This document shows positions 37,031 through 49,752 of a DNA stretch of 64,000 nt, in pieces. The notes under the pieces were generated by a model, which saw only the letters and a list, made by a program, of their open reading frames with translations, had not been told where the DNA came from and searched no databases. Location: the NCBI RefSeq assembly GCF_001522545.3, contig NC_031773.1, positions 23,918,406-23,982,405 of the forward strand, written 5' to 3'. Position numbers and translations under genes: made by a program. This DNA is from Parus major (lineage: Eukaryota > Chordata > Aves > Passeriformes > Paridae). Every line of letters begins with the position of its first letter. The stretch's first letter is position 1.

Positions 37031-40000
37031 TAAATTCATCCTCAAGATGACTTCTAGATACAGTGTACAATCATTGGGGGATTAATAGTCAACCTCTTCT
37101 GACACCTGTAAAGTGTCCCAGAAGACTAGTCTTAAGCAAAAGCTCTTTATTTTCCCTTGCCTATTGGATAACTGTGTTGAGTTTATGTATGATGTCTCTT
37201 CATAATATGCACACCTATTTTTATATATGGATACACATAGGTATGCATGTGATTCCACAGGTATGATCATATACAGCATAACTCTGAAACAGTAAAATAT
37301 TATAGGGCAGAAATTTCACTATGGTTTCTTAATGTAGCTCTTATTTGACTGCTCTGAGTCTTCTCCTGAGACTTTGTCTAAGAAACAGTAAAGTAGACCT
37401 GACCAGAATTCAGTGTGGTCCATGAAGTTATACAGTCACAGTCTTCAGAGATGGATCAAGAGGTCCATTTCTAACTGCAGATTCTGATGCCATTTGAATA
37501 CTACTTGTGGAATACTTTGTCATGTGTTCACACACAGCACTGCTGACTTCAGTAGGGCTTTTCCATAAGTGTGAAGTTTCCAGAAATGCCACAATTGAAC
37601 CTAATACCAATTGTGGACTCTGAGACTTTCAAGTGCTTTTTAAGGTACCAAGAGCTTTTTGAGACTGTGGTTGCCCTATTACTATTTTCCAGTTGCAGCC
37701 TCTTTTCTTAAATATTTACAATGCAGTCTTGCAGGTGTTTGTATCCACGTGCTTATTTATATGGCATAACTTTTTGATAAAGATTAACAAAATTTTTTGT
37801 ATCCCCTTCAAAGCAATAAATAAGTAGTGGGTCAGATATAAGTCTGTTCCTCTGCTTCTTTTCTCATATTATCCTTATTAACCATCAAGGTGAGAAGTAG
37901 ATTAAAAAACAGTCCCCCTAAGTGCCTCATAAATCCCTCAGCTTCACTTTCCGACACTGAATTTTGTCTGACAACAAACCCTACCTTGTCTAGACTTATT
38001 GTTTAAGTAAATTTGTATCTGTGGAATAATCAAAAGCAAACCAATTATATTCAGGCATCTTTTTTATCCATCTGTTTGGATATAACTGTCTATTTAATAG
38101 TGTTTGCATATGAAGCAACGTTCTATTGTATGCATAGGTACTCAATTATTTAGATTATACGTTTGAATAAACTGTGCAGTTAAAGGAGTACCCTTGTAAT
38201 GCAGGACAATTACATTTTTCTAGTACAGTTTACACGTTATTAAACTAATATCAATTTGGACAACACAGCTGGATATAGGATTCTACCCTTCACCTATCCA
38301 AGTTCTTTTCTTTAAGGGTACATTTTACCCCTACAATTATCAGCCATTGTTAGACATTTCAAATTATATCAAATTAAGTAAAAAGGCTAGTGTGAGACTA
38401 CCAAAAAAAATTCATTTCACACTGAAGACTGTGCATTTAAATGCAGGTTTTCTTAATGCAGCTATAAAAGTCCTGTCTAGATGCATAATAGGTCAGTACA
38501 AAATGTGTCCGCATGAAAAACACTGTCTGGCCAGCATAAGAATATAACACTGATTTTCATGCGGTGAAAGAGCAGTTCACTGCATATCTCATCTTCCAAC
38601 CAATCAGGGAATGACTATCACATTTCTCCAAAGGAGAAGACAACTTCCTTTATGTTGAAAAAAAAGAAAATATTATAACATTATTAATATAATATTGAAC
38701 ACCCAGACATAAATATGTGTTTGTCAGTCTTTGAAATAATTTTTCAATGACTAATCATGAATATCTATTCTGAGTGGAATTGTGGAAGAGATGTAGAGAG
38801 AGATGTAATAAAATAATCTCACAACTTCATTCTTCTGGGCATCTTTGTCTGCCTTGTACCTTTGGGAAAGAATACTTCACACGTGTACAGATTGACTTTG
38901 AAACAAAGTCTGTTCCTTTGCATCTGTTACACACCTGTATGCTCAAAGGGGAAGAACAGGTATTTACAATTACAATCTATCAATGAAACCTTGCTGAGCA
39001 TCTGCAGCTGCACAGTGTTTGTCTAGTATTCACTGTTGCTAATGTTCTTCACTGAGTACTCTTTCTGCTCTTCCCTTTGATCATCATAACTGTGAATTAT
39101 TTTTCACCATCTTAATGATTATCATGATGCTGCTACGTATCATGGTACTCTCAATGAAAGGGAATGAATGAACAAATTACCGATGCAGTCAGCAACTCTG
39201 TACAGTGTGAAAAGCTGGATTAACCTCAGAATGCTACAGATTTGTGTATTGTAGGTTTTCTAAGGTGACACAAACTGGATCATCTTTTCAATGAAATAGT
39301 TGCTCTGCCTAGAGTTGGTGGTCACTTATCTTCACCTGACAGCAGCTGTTCTCCTTAGCAGTTGTCCTCCAGAAGGGTGGCTTACGGAATGCTGAGGGTG
39401 TTCATTGCTGCTGGATTCCATGAGGGAAGCTCAAAAACCTGGAAAGCAGTTTGCACTTGTTTTCAGGTGGATACTAGAAGTCCAGACTAACAAAACGAAC
39501 AAACTGATTTGGAGATTCTCTTTGTTTTCTTTCCTTCCTTCCTTCCTTCCCTGCTGGTTCCACAGAAATCTGCATGTGCAGTTGCCTTATGGTCTACTCA
39601 GTAATGACTGGCTGCCACCAGAATACAGTTCAGGGAAGTGCAAACTGTTGCTTGACCTGCGTCAGGAATACTGCACTGGAACAAATACTGCCAAGGCCAG
39701 GCTGAGGTCTGGATAAATCCACAGCAATATCCAGAGGCAGGTTTTTGCTTGCTCATTTTGACTTTCTGCCATCCTGTGTGAAAAGAGAAATGCTTGAAAA
39801 TCAGATTTTGATCTTGAATCACATTTTATTCATTTATCCATATTGTCATGCCAGGGGGAAAGGCATCCCAATAGTATCTCCCCAACTCAAAACCAGAGTA
39901 CAGCAGAACCAATAGGACCCTCAGGAGCTAGGGAAAACTACCTTTTATAACATTAACACATATGTTATTCAGACCTTCAAAGTTATCATGGCTACCTTGT

Positions 40001-40474
40001 AGTTCAGTAGAGAACACTCTGTGATCTGATATGAAGAGAATGTTGAGCAAAGAGACCAAACCTTACAAAATTCTTCACTTGCTGTTGTGGTAGGAAAGAA
40101 GATGGTTAGGAAACCTGGCACTAAATGCCTGGCCCCCTGAGATGGCTTTGCAAATATGGGAAAGTCTTGTGAGAAAGTCACATCACAATTATTATGTGTC
40201 ACAGTAGTTACTGATCCAATAATCTACCACTTTTCAAAGGCTGAATAACATTTTGCTTCTTTTTCAAATCAGGAAGAACTACAAAATGGTGTGACAATAA
40301 TATACAGTTCATGGTCCTAAATAGGACTATGAAAATACATATATATGAATTTTTGAAAATATTAGAAGTTTTACTGCTCTAAATGGGACTGAAAAATCAG
40401 TAATCACTGATTTCACTAATTTCACTAATTTTCACTAATAATGCTTTGAAATATGCCTTGGAAAGTGGTGCCAT
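37031..40474. other. Gene-free stretch
   Basis: About 3.4 kb with no supported gene. TGCTGACTTCAGTAGGGCTT at 37541-37560 recalls the GACTTCAATGGG-type core of old amniote repeats. A (TTCC)n run lies at 39529-39551, and three copies of TTCACTAAT lie at 40412-40439. Confidence 0.4.
39529..39551. repeat. (TTCC)n microsatellite
   Basis: About five TTCC units in a pyrimidine-only run. Confidence 0.9.
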
Positions 40475-40592
40475 TTTTTTTTTGTTTGTTTAGGTTTTTT
40501 GGTTTTTTGTTTGGTTTGGTTTTTTGCTTTATTTGTTTGTTTGGGCCTTTTTGTGTTTAAAGCTATTTTTTTTTGCCTTTTTTTCTTTCAGT
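40475..40592. repeat. T-rich (TTTG)n-like low-complexity tract
   Basis: Long T runs broken by G or GG in TTTG, TTTTG and GGTTTT units, ending in a pyrimidine run and CAG. The other strand is A-rich with CAAA units, as often seen at the tails of retroposed sequences in birds, but no element body can be identified next to it. The terminal polypyrimidine-CAG resembles a splice acceptor by composition only. Confidence 0.8.
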
Positions 40593-43500
40593 TTTCAGTG
40601 TATTGACTGTATACAATAATTTAAAATTTGAAAGCTTTCTTTCACAGGTACAACTTGAGTTGTGGGTCCTATCTGAAAGATTTCTGATGCAGATCTACAC
40701 CTGGAACACCTTACAATTTCAGTTTAATCTCTCCTACAATTGGATAAGATAAAAAAATAAATATGTACACATTCTAATGAGTTAGGTGTGTCTGTTTGGT
40801 TAATATCCACGGTGCAGAGTTTTCCCTTTTGACAGAATTTTAGTTCAGAATTGCCCTTGACTTGTGCCAGCCATTCCACCATAACCCTTCAGATAGACAT
40901 GTACTTTGCTCCCCCCAGGTCACTTGTAATTGGCCTCTTTTCCTTTGTGTTCAATAACTTTCCAGTTTTCTGCAGGCCTGTTCACCACTGAATTGACACT
41001 GAAGAAAGAGCGGATAAAGGCAGACCTGAAGTCTGTGCAGAGGGTAGGTAGGGCCGTGTGTTTCTGAATACAAGTGGGTCAAAATATAAATCCTCAGAAG
41101 CTGTTGAGAGACCTGATCCAGGGTTTTATACTTCTCCCAAGGAATAGCACTTTTTGAAATGTATCAGAAACTCTATGACTGTGAAGAGAATCTGGAAACA
41201 CCCTGTAAACCAGCTGTGATAAACTTTGCTTGGTTGATATTTCAGAAATATATGGGCAAAGATCTGCAGAGAGGAGCCCTGTTGTTTCTAAGACCTGTTC
41301 TGTGAGAGCTGTTGGCAACACCCCCAACCATTACGGTCCAGGGCTGACCTTTCTGCCAAAGGGGCTGTGCCACAGCTTGGAAGTAGCTTAAAAGTTGCAG
41401 ATCTTTTGAGATGAACCTCCCCATCTGTGTTCCCCCCACCTTCCAGATACACACAGTGTGCCAGTTTCTCTACATGCAATGGGAGGATGGACTTTAGGCA
41501 TCTATTCATGAATAACTTATACAATGTTTACATGAGGATTTTTAGGTAGTTTGCTTAGAAATGTTTTGAATTGGCTGTATGAAATTGGTATTCACTGTGA
41601 TGAGGTTTTCTGAGTGAAAAAGCACACTGCAACATATTGGGTTCTGCAGTCTGAAGGACCAGCCAAACAGCAACAATTAAGCATGGACGTGGCACAACTG
41701 GGCAGGCAAAATTTTTAGGAAGAATTTGAAGTTGTATGGGAAGCGTGGACAAAGTGGGACATACTCTTATTCACTGTTAATTTTCCAAATGCCTTGGGTG
41801 TTGCTGGTTATTTCCTCTAAATTCATCATGAATGTGATTAAAAAGTCAACCAGCAAAGAATGAAAACAGTCCAGACCCAAATGCTACAATAATAATAAAG
41901 CAGAAAATATACTCAAAGACACAAAATTGAATATTTTCTTTCCTTTTTGTCAGTGAACTTTCTGGTACAGTGATAATGTTTTCTCCATTTTTTCTTACCT
42001 ATGATCACCCTTATGATCCCCAGGAGGCATTAAATTTAAAAACTGTGATACCATAAACTATCATTTCCCTGTCTTTATTTTTTCTGAACTACAATATTTT
42101 TCCTATGTTGTCTTTTTTTTTGTTTGTTTATTTTCTTTTTCACTTCCCACAGTTTTCATTCCATGCACCAGAAGCAGTGAGGTGAGCAGAGAGGGGACAG
42201 CTGTGGGTGGGGTTTGGTAGCCAGAAGGTACAGCACAATACTCGCTGTGCCAGCAGTTTTGCCACAGAAGGCAGTAAGGTGAGTGCTACCTGTTCAAAGG
42301 TGAACAGAAGTGGAGCTGTAAGAGTTAAACCCATTTTCAAATAGAAATCATAAAGGTTGCAGAAAGCAACTGTTTTATTTTCTTGTCTTCTTTTACCTTT
42401 TTTGATACCCTGTGGTATCAAAATATAGACATAAACAAATCTCCCTTAAATATACCTCCTACCAAAAGTAGCCATAATGAGAAATGTCACTTCTCATTTT
42501 TCTCTGGTTTGCTTTTGTAAAGACAGCTTAGAAAACTGCTATGCACTCTTGGGTATTTTTGGGTAATTTTGTAAATTTTGGTAAACATGCTCTGCACATA
42601 GTTGAACTTCTTACATGTCAGTGAACACAATGCTCTCAAACATCATCCTTCATTTTGGTTGAAAAACATAAAAAAACAACCTGTATTCTATAAAATACAG
42701 TATTTATCAATGAGGAAAAAAAAGAGAAAAAAATAATATCAGTAGAATAAAAACTATGAATAGTCTAAATATACTGTGTATCCATATGCTTCTCTGGAGC
42801 AGGCTAGAGAAACTCAGTTACTCAGTTAAGAGAGCTCAGAAGTTGAAATTCCCAGTGACTGTGATAGCAATTAAAAGAAAAAAAGAAAAGTTTTTATTGA
42901 AAATAAGATGCCTTACCGATTCTGTGTTCAGTTGGCTTTGAGTCCTGAGCCAATCTGAAGTCCAAGCAGAAAGGCCATAAATTCAGACAAGAATTAAAAA
43001 CAGCTCTTTGGACTCTGTAGAGAGCTGAAATAAGACCAAGATGTGTGTCTGCTATGAATACCTGGGCCCCATTGGAAGCAATCTTAACATTTGCTATTCA
43101 GCCAGGAGTTGAAAAGACTAGTCAACTATTTATTCCAAGGCTGGAATGCTACTACCTATAAATATCTCCTGACTTTGGTTTGCCAACAAGCCTCTGCAAT
43201 GGTGCCATTCACTGCAGCTCTCAAAACTTCAGCGTCACCCACATGTATTTGTTGGAGCACTGATAGACAAATACAGAACCTGTCTGAAAGAGAACCACAG
43301 GGAGAAGGCTTCACATCTGTATGTTAAAAAACAAAGTACATTAATACTTTTATTTACTTACATGATGAAAGGCAACAATGTGAGGAAAGCCTGTAGAAAG
43401 AACATTCATAGCTTTTCTACCTAGTTTTGCTTTAGTTATGTCTTTAAAAACACACTGAAAACTATAGAAAAATTTCCCAGCTAAATACTATTTGTTAACA

Positions 43501-43842
43501 AATGTCATGGTATTCTACTTTGACGCTGTTGCAAATACATTGCCAATATTTATCTCTAAAACAATAGCTCTGAGATTTAGCTTTCATAATGTTCTGGAAA
43601 ATGTCCTAAGCACGTGGCACTTTGACTAATTTTTCAAAGAAATTTTGTGATATAGGAAAATACAAACACCTGTTAGTGGCTGAAGAAATTCTTCCTCAAA
43701 ATTCCTTGCTATTGCAACAGCAGAAAAGTGAAGCAAAATTTCTGAAGTGAATTGCTGTGTGTAATAAATTGGAACAAATTTCTGTCACCATAGCAAAAGT
43801 TCTGTCAAGTTTAGATGTTTATCAATAGATGTGAGAACACTG
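40593..43842. other. Gene-free stretch
   Basis: About 3.2 kb with no supported gene. Open frames on both strands near 41094-41752, 42140-42421 and 43091-43327 are unrecognised. No transposon seen. Confidence 0.4.
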
Positions 43843-43940
43843 TTATAACATTTATTATAACTATTATTATTATAATTATTATTATTATCATTATCATTAC
43901 ATAATAATATAATATATAGTATATATAATAATATATACTA
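43843..43940. repeat. (TTA)n / (AT)n tract with palindrome, left edge of gap
   Basis: ATT/ATC trinucleotide-like sequence passing into TA-rich sequence. The last 24 bases (43917-43940) form a near-perfect palindrome with TAGTATATAT on one side and ATATATACTA on the other. The unknown bases start immediately after it. Confidence 0.85.
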
Positions 43941-44345
43941 NNNNNNNNNNNNNNNNNNNNNNNNNNNNNNNNNNNNNNNNNNNNNNNNNNNNNNNNNNNN
44001 NNNNNNNNNNNNNNNNNNNNNNNNNNNNNNNNNNNNNNNNNNNNNNNNNNNNNNNNNNNNNNNNNNNNNNNNNNNNNNNNNNNNNNNNNNNNNNNNNNNN
44101 NNNNNNNNNNNNNNNNNNNNNNNNNNNNNNNNNNNNNNNNNNNNNNNNNNNNNNNNNNNNNNNNNNNNNNNNNNNNNNNNNNNNNNNNNNNNNNNNNNNN
44201 NNNNNNNNNNNNNNNNNNNNNNNNNNNNNNNNNNNNNNNNNNNNNNNNNNNNNNNNNNNNNNNNNNNNNNNNNNNNNNNNNNNNNNNNNNNNNNNNNNNN
44301 NNNNNNNNNNNNNNNNNNNNNNNNNNNNNNNNNNNNNNNNNNNNN
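43941..44345. other. Assembly gap (405 N)
   Basis: 405 undetermined bases. The gap sits between an AT-rich palindromic tract and a (GGGAA)n array, both difficult to sequence, so the true length may differ. The long open frame nominally crossing it is an artefact of the Ns. Confidence 0.99.
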
Positions 44346-44411
44346 AGGGAAGGGAAGGGAAGGGAAGGGAAGGGAAGGGAAGGGAAGGGAAGGGAAGGGA
44401 AGGGAAGGGAA
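44346..44411. repeat. (GGGAA)n pentanucleotide array
   Basis: About 13 perfect AGGGA/GGGAA units abutting the gap on the right, with no substitution visible. This purine-only strand can form triplex or G-rich structures. Because the array runs into the gap its true length is unknown, and perfect homogeneity suggests recent expansion. Confidence 0.97.
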
Positions 44412-47400
44412 GCATACCTAGCACTGCCAATTTTGAATTAACACTGAAGCAGCCTGTAATGTCCAATATAAGTTTCAAAATGTATATTTTTCTTCTTTCA
44501 TAATTATAGGTGTGCCAAATGTAGGTATTCTTGCTTATTTTCTCACAAAGTTAAATCACAAATGAAACAAAGGGGATATCTCCTGTGAAAGTTGCAAAGA
44601 CTAAGGTATCACTGAAATTCAGACAATCTCATTGGCTTTGCAATGTTCCAGTTCGGAAAGGAAGTGCCAAATCTAATGTCAACAGCTGCCCGTATGGCAA
44701 AGGAGAACTAAAATCCCCCAAATCCCCTTAAATAGCTTACCAAATGCTATTTTTAGCATGAAGGTGAAGGGTACACTCTGAAACATTCTCTTCAACAGAC
44801 ACAAGGCTGCTAACAAAGCTGTCACCTCCACCCCTCCCACAACCACCAGTGTCACCACTTGCAGCTCCAGTGCCAGCACGTTCAGCGCCTCAATAGTCTC
44901 TGATACTGCCCTCCCCATCATCGGCACAGATGAATTTCTCACTATTACTGCTCCTGATACAAGCCTCTCCAGCAGTCCTTTTAAACACCTTTGAGCCTCT
45001 CCTTCTCTTTCTCTCTCACATTGAAACATTTCAGCTGACAGTCTATTTTTTAAACACTCAAGTGCTGGTTTTTAAAGTATTTGATGTCTCTGGCATTTCA
45101 GCCTCTTCCTTCACACCTTCTGCTCATAGGGCCAAGTGAAATGCGAGGAATTTCTTTTGGATTCAAAAAAATATATCCTGTTTTCTTTTCACAAGAATTC
45201 ACTTCATGCCCATGTTTAGCTGAAGCACAAGGAAAGAAAAATAAATTTGTACAATATTATCAGAAAATATTAACACAGTAGATGCAGTGAATTGCTAAAA
45301 GACAAAGGATTTTTCACTAAAATACATTTAATTTTTGAAAACTGTAAATTTGCCAGAATGTCTTGCTTGTTAATTTAACCATGGAAAACAGACCTTAAAT
45401 TGCTGTTTGTGAGATTTCCACCAACATCAGAGATGTTTTTACTCTTAACTAATCTGCATGTATTTTAAAGTCAGAGAATCATTATAAAAAATAATTATTT
45501 TTCAGCTCAAAAATATGTACATTGCCCTTCTTTCTGAATATTAAATCTGCTGTAATTTTTCTCATGATCTGTTGAATAACAGTGAATAAACAAGGATGAA
45601 ACTAAATGGGAAGAACTAAATATACATTCTGCTTCAGTAGCTGTTTACATAAAGTGGTCATTTCTTTCCTGTTTGTAAAAGCTGATTACAAACACAAGAA
45701 CCTCACTTCATGGACATCTTAGAATGAATTATGCGTTTCCCTAATGGACATAAGAAGTAGGAAAACAAGGTGCTATCATTAATTTGGAACACAATAAGCT
45801 CAGGGAAATTCATCTGTCCTAGTAAATTGAAAACCCTTGTAAACCCTGTATTAAATGTCAAAACCTACTACCCAATATGGTGAGTGTGTATCTCGATTTT
45901 ATTTCCTGTGTCCAGCAGATGATACTTTGGTGTGAATAACAATTTTAGCAATTAAAATATTTTTATTTGTTCAGCAGTTTGTTGGAGCTCATGCCACATT
46001 GCAATAAAATATGCTCTATTTTAGAGGCTCTCTCTAGAGTTTAAAGATGATACCTAAATTTCTGTGTAATTATTGGGAAGCATTAGAGTTTCTGTTTCAG
46101 GTTCTATCTAGATTCAGGAATCTGTTTTTATGGTCTTTATTCAGATCACACTCAGAAGAATTTGAAGGCGTGTTTTGAGTCTGTGGATAGGATTTTTGAT
46201 TAATTTTCAAGGAAAAATAATAACTAAAAGTCTCCAGAATACTTGGTGGTGTGGGATATCTTTTAAAATCAGGCAATTTTAATGTATTTCATTCTGGGCC
46301 ACCAGAATAATTAATAGTTTCCAAATGCCTTTAACACTAATTTGAGTAAGTCATTCAGTCTGATAATATATGACAAAGGTCAAAAATTTGACCTTACCTA
46401 TTTAGGTAGAAAGGATCCCCAAGGGAAGGAAGAGGCAAAATATCATCCATCTTACTCCCTCCTTCACTGGACTCAGCTGTTCTCTCCAAAACTTAGAGCA
46501 CAGATTCTTATTTCTGCAAAAGCAGACTGTGATCATGCATATAATAATGTAATTCTAGCCTCTTAGAAGTATAGGGGTTTTTTAACTATGCCTTGAACTC
46601 TTTCATTTATTTATTAATTTAACGCAATATACAGTCATTTGAGTTTGTTCATCTTTTTAGGACTTAGCTACTCTTTCCATTTGGAGTGTTTTAATTAAAA
46701 TGGATGACTTTAATGCCATATCCACATGCAATGGTAAAAATTTTACAATGAGATAGCATCAAGTTTGAAACCTGAAGTCCTGCTTGTCTTTGACTAATAG
46801 AAGTACAGGACAGAGAGATCCCCGTAGTTGGATGAGCATAGGAAAAAGAAACAAAGAGAGTAGGTGTTGCTGAAGTAAAGAATATAGTAAATTCCCAAGA
46901 CAAACTAATTTGACAGTTCAAAGTAACACTGGAAATACTAACCTAAACTCATACACAATTTTTTACAAGCCACAATTAATGCCATCACTTCATAGAACCA
47001 AATGTAAAGCTTTCTTGCCTAAACCTTGACCTTCTGAATTATTTATAGACATTACTGATAGTCAGCAAACGCAGCCTCAGAACACCTCTATAACTCAGAA
47101 AATGGTGCTCACTATCTGTGACATTTCAGGCTGACCTGTTGGCCCTCTAAAAAGTAATGTGCAAAACAGCACTGTGGTTTGAAAGGTTCTGTCACCTTGA
47201 CACACTATGACATGACTGTCACGAGTTCTTAAAATAAGCTGCATTTTCAAACTGAACGGGGTGGGGGGGACAAATCACTTCTGAAACTTTGGCTATTTCC
47301 TCAAGGTATGTACATGTGTACACAGCCCTTGCACTACACCCACTGCACTAATGTCTCACTGGAATCTATTGCTCAAATGTTGCTCTCCACCTCTTTTGTT

Positions 47401-49361
47401 TGATCTCAGGTTCTTCAAATCTATCACACAGAAGAAAGTCATGTAGATTTCAAATGAGTGTGATCTGTTTATGTGAAAACCAATATTCATATTCTTTATG
47501 GGGTAGGAACATGACGAAGCCATCCTGTATTTTCAGCAATCCTTCCAGCAGAAGAAGCAATGACAATAGGGCAAACTCAGACATTTCTGAGTGTCTTGAC
47601 ATCCAGTTGCGCCAACTAACCTCACTTCTGGCCTCAAATGTTATTTTTACCCAAGTCCCACTTTCCACTCTTCTGTATTTGATCTGATGCTTGAAATGAG
47701 GACAAAGAAATCCAGCTTACATTAAAGTCACTAAGATAGTGCCTTTTCAAAAAGGCTGATGCTGCAGCAGCAAAGACACAATACCACAAAAGTAGGCTAC
47801 TGATGCCAATTTACGATTCCATTTCTTTTCTACGACAATTGCAGTTGGACCAATCTCCCTAGTGTTGCCTAAAGTCACCTTCATGTTACCAAATAATACC
47901 ATCTACACTCTCTCCAGGAGACTGTGATTAATTTCCTTCTTGTTCATTGCCTGTTCACTGTGCACACAGATTTTTGACAGCCTGTCTTATACGGTCTTCT
48001 AATTTGGCCCAGTTTTGTGTTACAGGCTGCTGGCCCAGTTGCAAGACTGTTGTTCTTGCAATCCTTCAGTGACCATTTTATATTTTTTCCTTGTGCTCAC
48101 CTCATTCTCAAATCTTCACGTTCTTCACCATGTCTTAGAACCCAGGCTTACAAGAAATAATATCTATTCCAAATGTGGTTGCTACATTTCAGCAACGCTC
48201 CTTGCAAGATAAGTTACACCTAAACAAATCACTTTACAAGATCAGGGCACTAATTTTTAACTGCATGCCTACAAAGTGTAACACCCTTCCCTATTTCTCT
48301 GAGTGGACTGATTCACCTTTATAACTCTTCCCGTTATGGGCTTTCATTTACCATTCTGACATAATCTAGTGCCTCACTGCATGTTGCTGATGTTTTTGTC
48401 AATGTGAAGAATGCAGTGCAATTGTTGCAGAAATTGTCTAAGAAACAGAGACCTTAATATGTACCATCTGTTTTACAAAGAAAAAGCTCAATGTGGTAAT
48501 GCATTTGCAATACCAGAAGCAATATCTCTAAGACATGAAATGAACATATGCTGTCTAGGAGCCTTCAGGCTGACATTGAAAAAGAGAAAAGATAGTACTT
48601 CAAGGCAAATATTGTCCCAATAGAAAGACTGCCAGAACCAATATGGTTCAGTCTGTTGACAGGTCTCTGGTGAACAACATCTTATAAAGACATGCACATT
48701 GCTATGGGTTGTACAGCTCTATGCCCCATTTTTTCAGCTTGGGAAAAAAAAGTAGAGAACACCTTCACTGTCACACTGGCTATTCTCCTGTTTCAGATCA
48801 ACAGATGTTGTCAGATGAAGACATCCTATCCATTACTCTTTGATTAACTGGGGTTTTTTTTGGTTTTTTTTAAAATCAAGACAATGAAACTCACACTAGC
48901 TTCTTGTACTGGGTTAAGTTAGTAGCCTGCTCAAAAGGAAAGGACTGAAAGTAGACTCTGCTTTCTATTGTATTTTTTTTTCATCTCTAAATTAATACAT
49001 TTTATGCATGAAGATATCTGTGATCCTGAAGTTAAAATGGCATTGAAACTACAATAGCTAGTAATGAATTTTATACATACCAGAAGATATAGTAATTTTA
49101 TTTTAAAGTCTGTTATCCTTAAAGGGAAGGATCTCAGTTATTGTCGTTCAGCCACAGTTTATACCAATATAATCTAAAATCTATATTCTTCTCATAGAAG
49201 ATATAAACAAAAAATGTTATGTTATAAAAATAGACGTATTTGGGTGATTTTTTAAACCGTTCCACTATATGTTATCAAAAAGAATTAATTGATAAGTCAC
49301 CTCCTTTAATTTTAGCTTAGACATATTCTCTGAATCCGCTCTTCCAAAACCATTTTGATTT
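44412..49361. other. Gene-free stretch
   Basis: About 5 kb with no supported gene. A GC-richer segment at 44800-45030 holds a minus-strand frame (44679-45029, 116 codons) rich in Val/Leu/Ala, with no domain I recognise. An inverted pair of AGGTCA half-sites lies at 46377-46394. A region of mixed composition at 47400-48400 shows no identifiable element. Confidence 0.4.
46376..46395. promoter_or_regulatory. Inverted AGGTCA half-sites, spacer 6 (possible nuclear-receptor site)
   Basis: AAGGTCAAA and TTTGACCTT form a perfect 9-bp inverted repeat around two A residues. It contains AGGTCA (46377-46382) and its reverse complement TGACCT (46389-46394) separated by six bases. AGGTCA is the canonical half-site of many nuclear receptors, and an A/T-rich 5' flank also suits monomeric ROR-type binding. 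The motif is exact, but chance palindromes occur in 64 kb, so function is only inferred. Confidence 0.3.
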
Positions 49362-49382
49362 GGGGGGGGGAGGGGGGTTGGG
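49362..49382. repeat. G-tract, G-quadruplex prone
   Basis: Nine G, an A, six G, TT and three G. This is a compact G-run in otherwise AT-rich DNA, capable of forming a G-quadruplex and prone to sequencing error in run length. Confidence 0.85.
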
Positions 49383-49752
49383 AATAGATTAGGCATTTAT
49401 TAAATATTTTAAACACTAAAATTTGGGTTTGCAAGCAATTTTAGCAAAATGGGGGTTTGAAACTATTGGAACTGATCCACACTGTATGTGAATTTGATGT
49501 GTCTGCAATAATATCAATACCTTTTATAAAGTAAAGGGCTCTAGCCAGATCTTTTTGGAGTTAATACCAGGGTTCTTTCATCAGTGGTTACTGAAAAGGA
49601 TAGTTTCAGGAAATATCCTGGTTTTTCTGCTTAGACTACTCAGGGTATTTAAAGATATTACTCGGTATGTGCATTAATCAGATGTTGGGGTTTTTGGCGC
49701 TACTACCTTTGTCATAAAAGCTATACCATCTTAGAAGTGAAGGAACACAATT

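Noticed and set aside
40475..40592. Polypyrimidine tract ending TTTCTTTCAG, considered as a splice acceptor
   Set aside because: The tract is part of a TTTG-type low-complexity repeat and the sequence after CAG has no open, exon-like reading.
43897..44478. 193-codon minus-strand frame
   Set aside because: It is open only because it crosses 405 N; the readable ends are simple repeat translation (PFPSL repeats from the GGGAA array).
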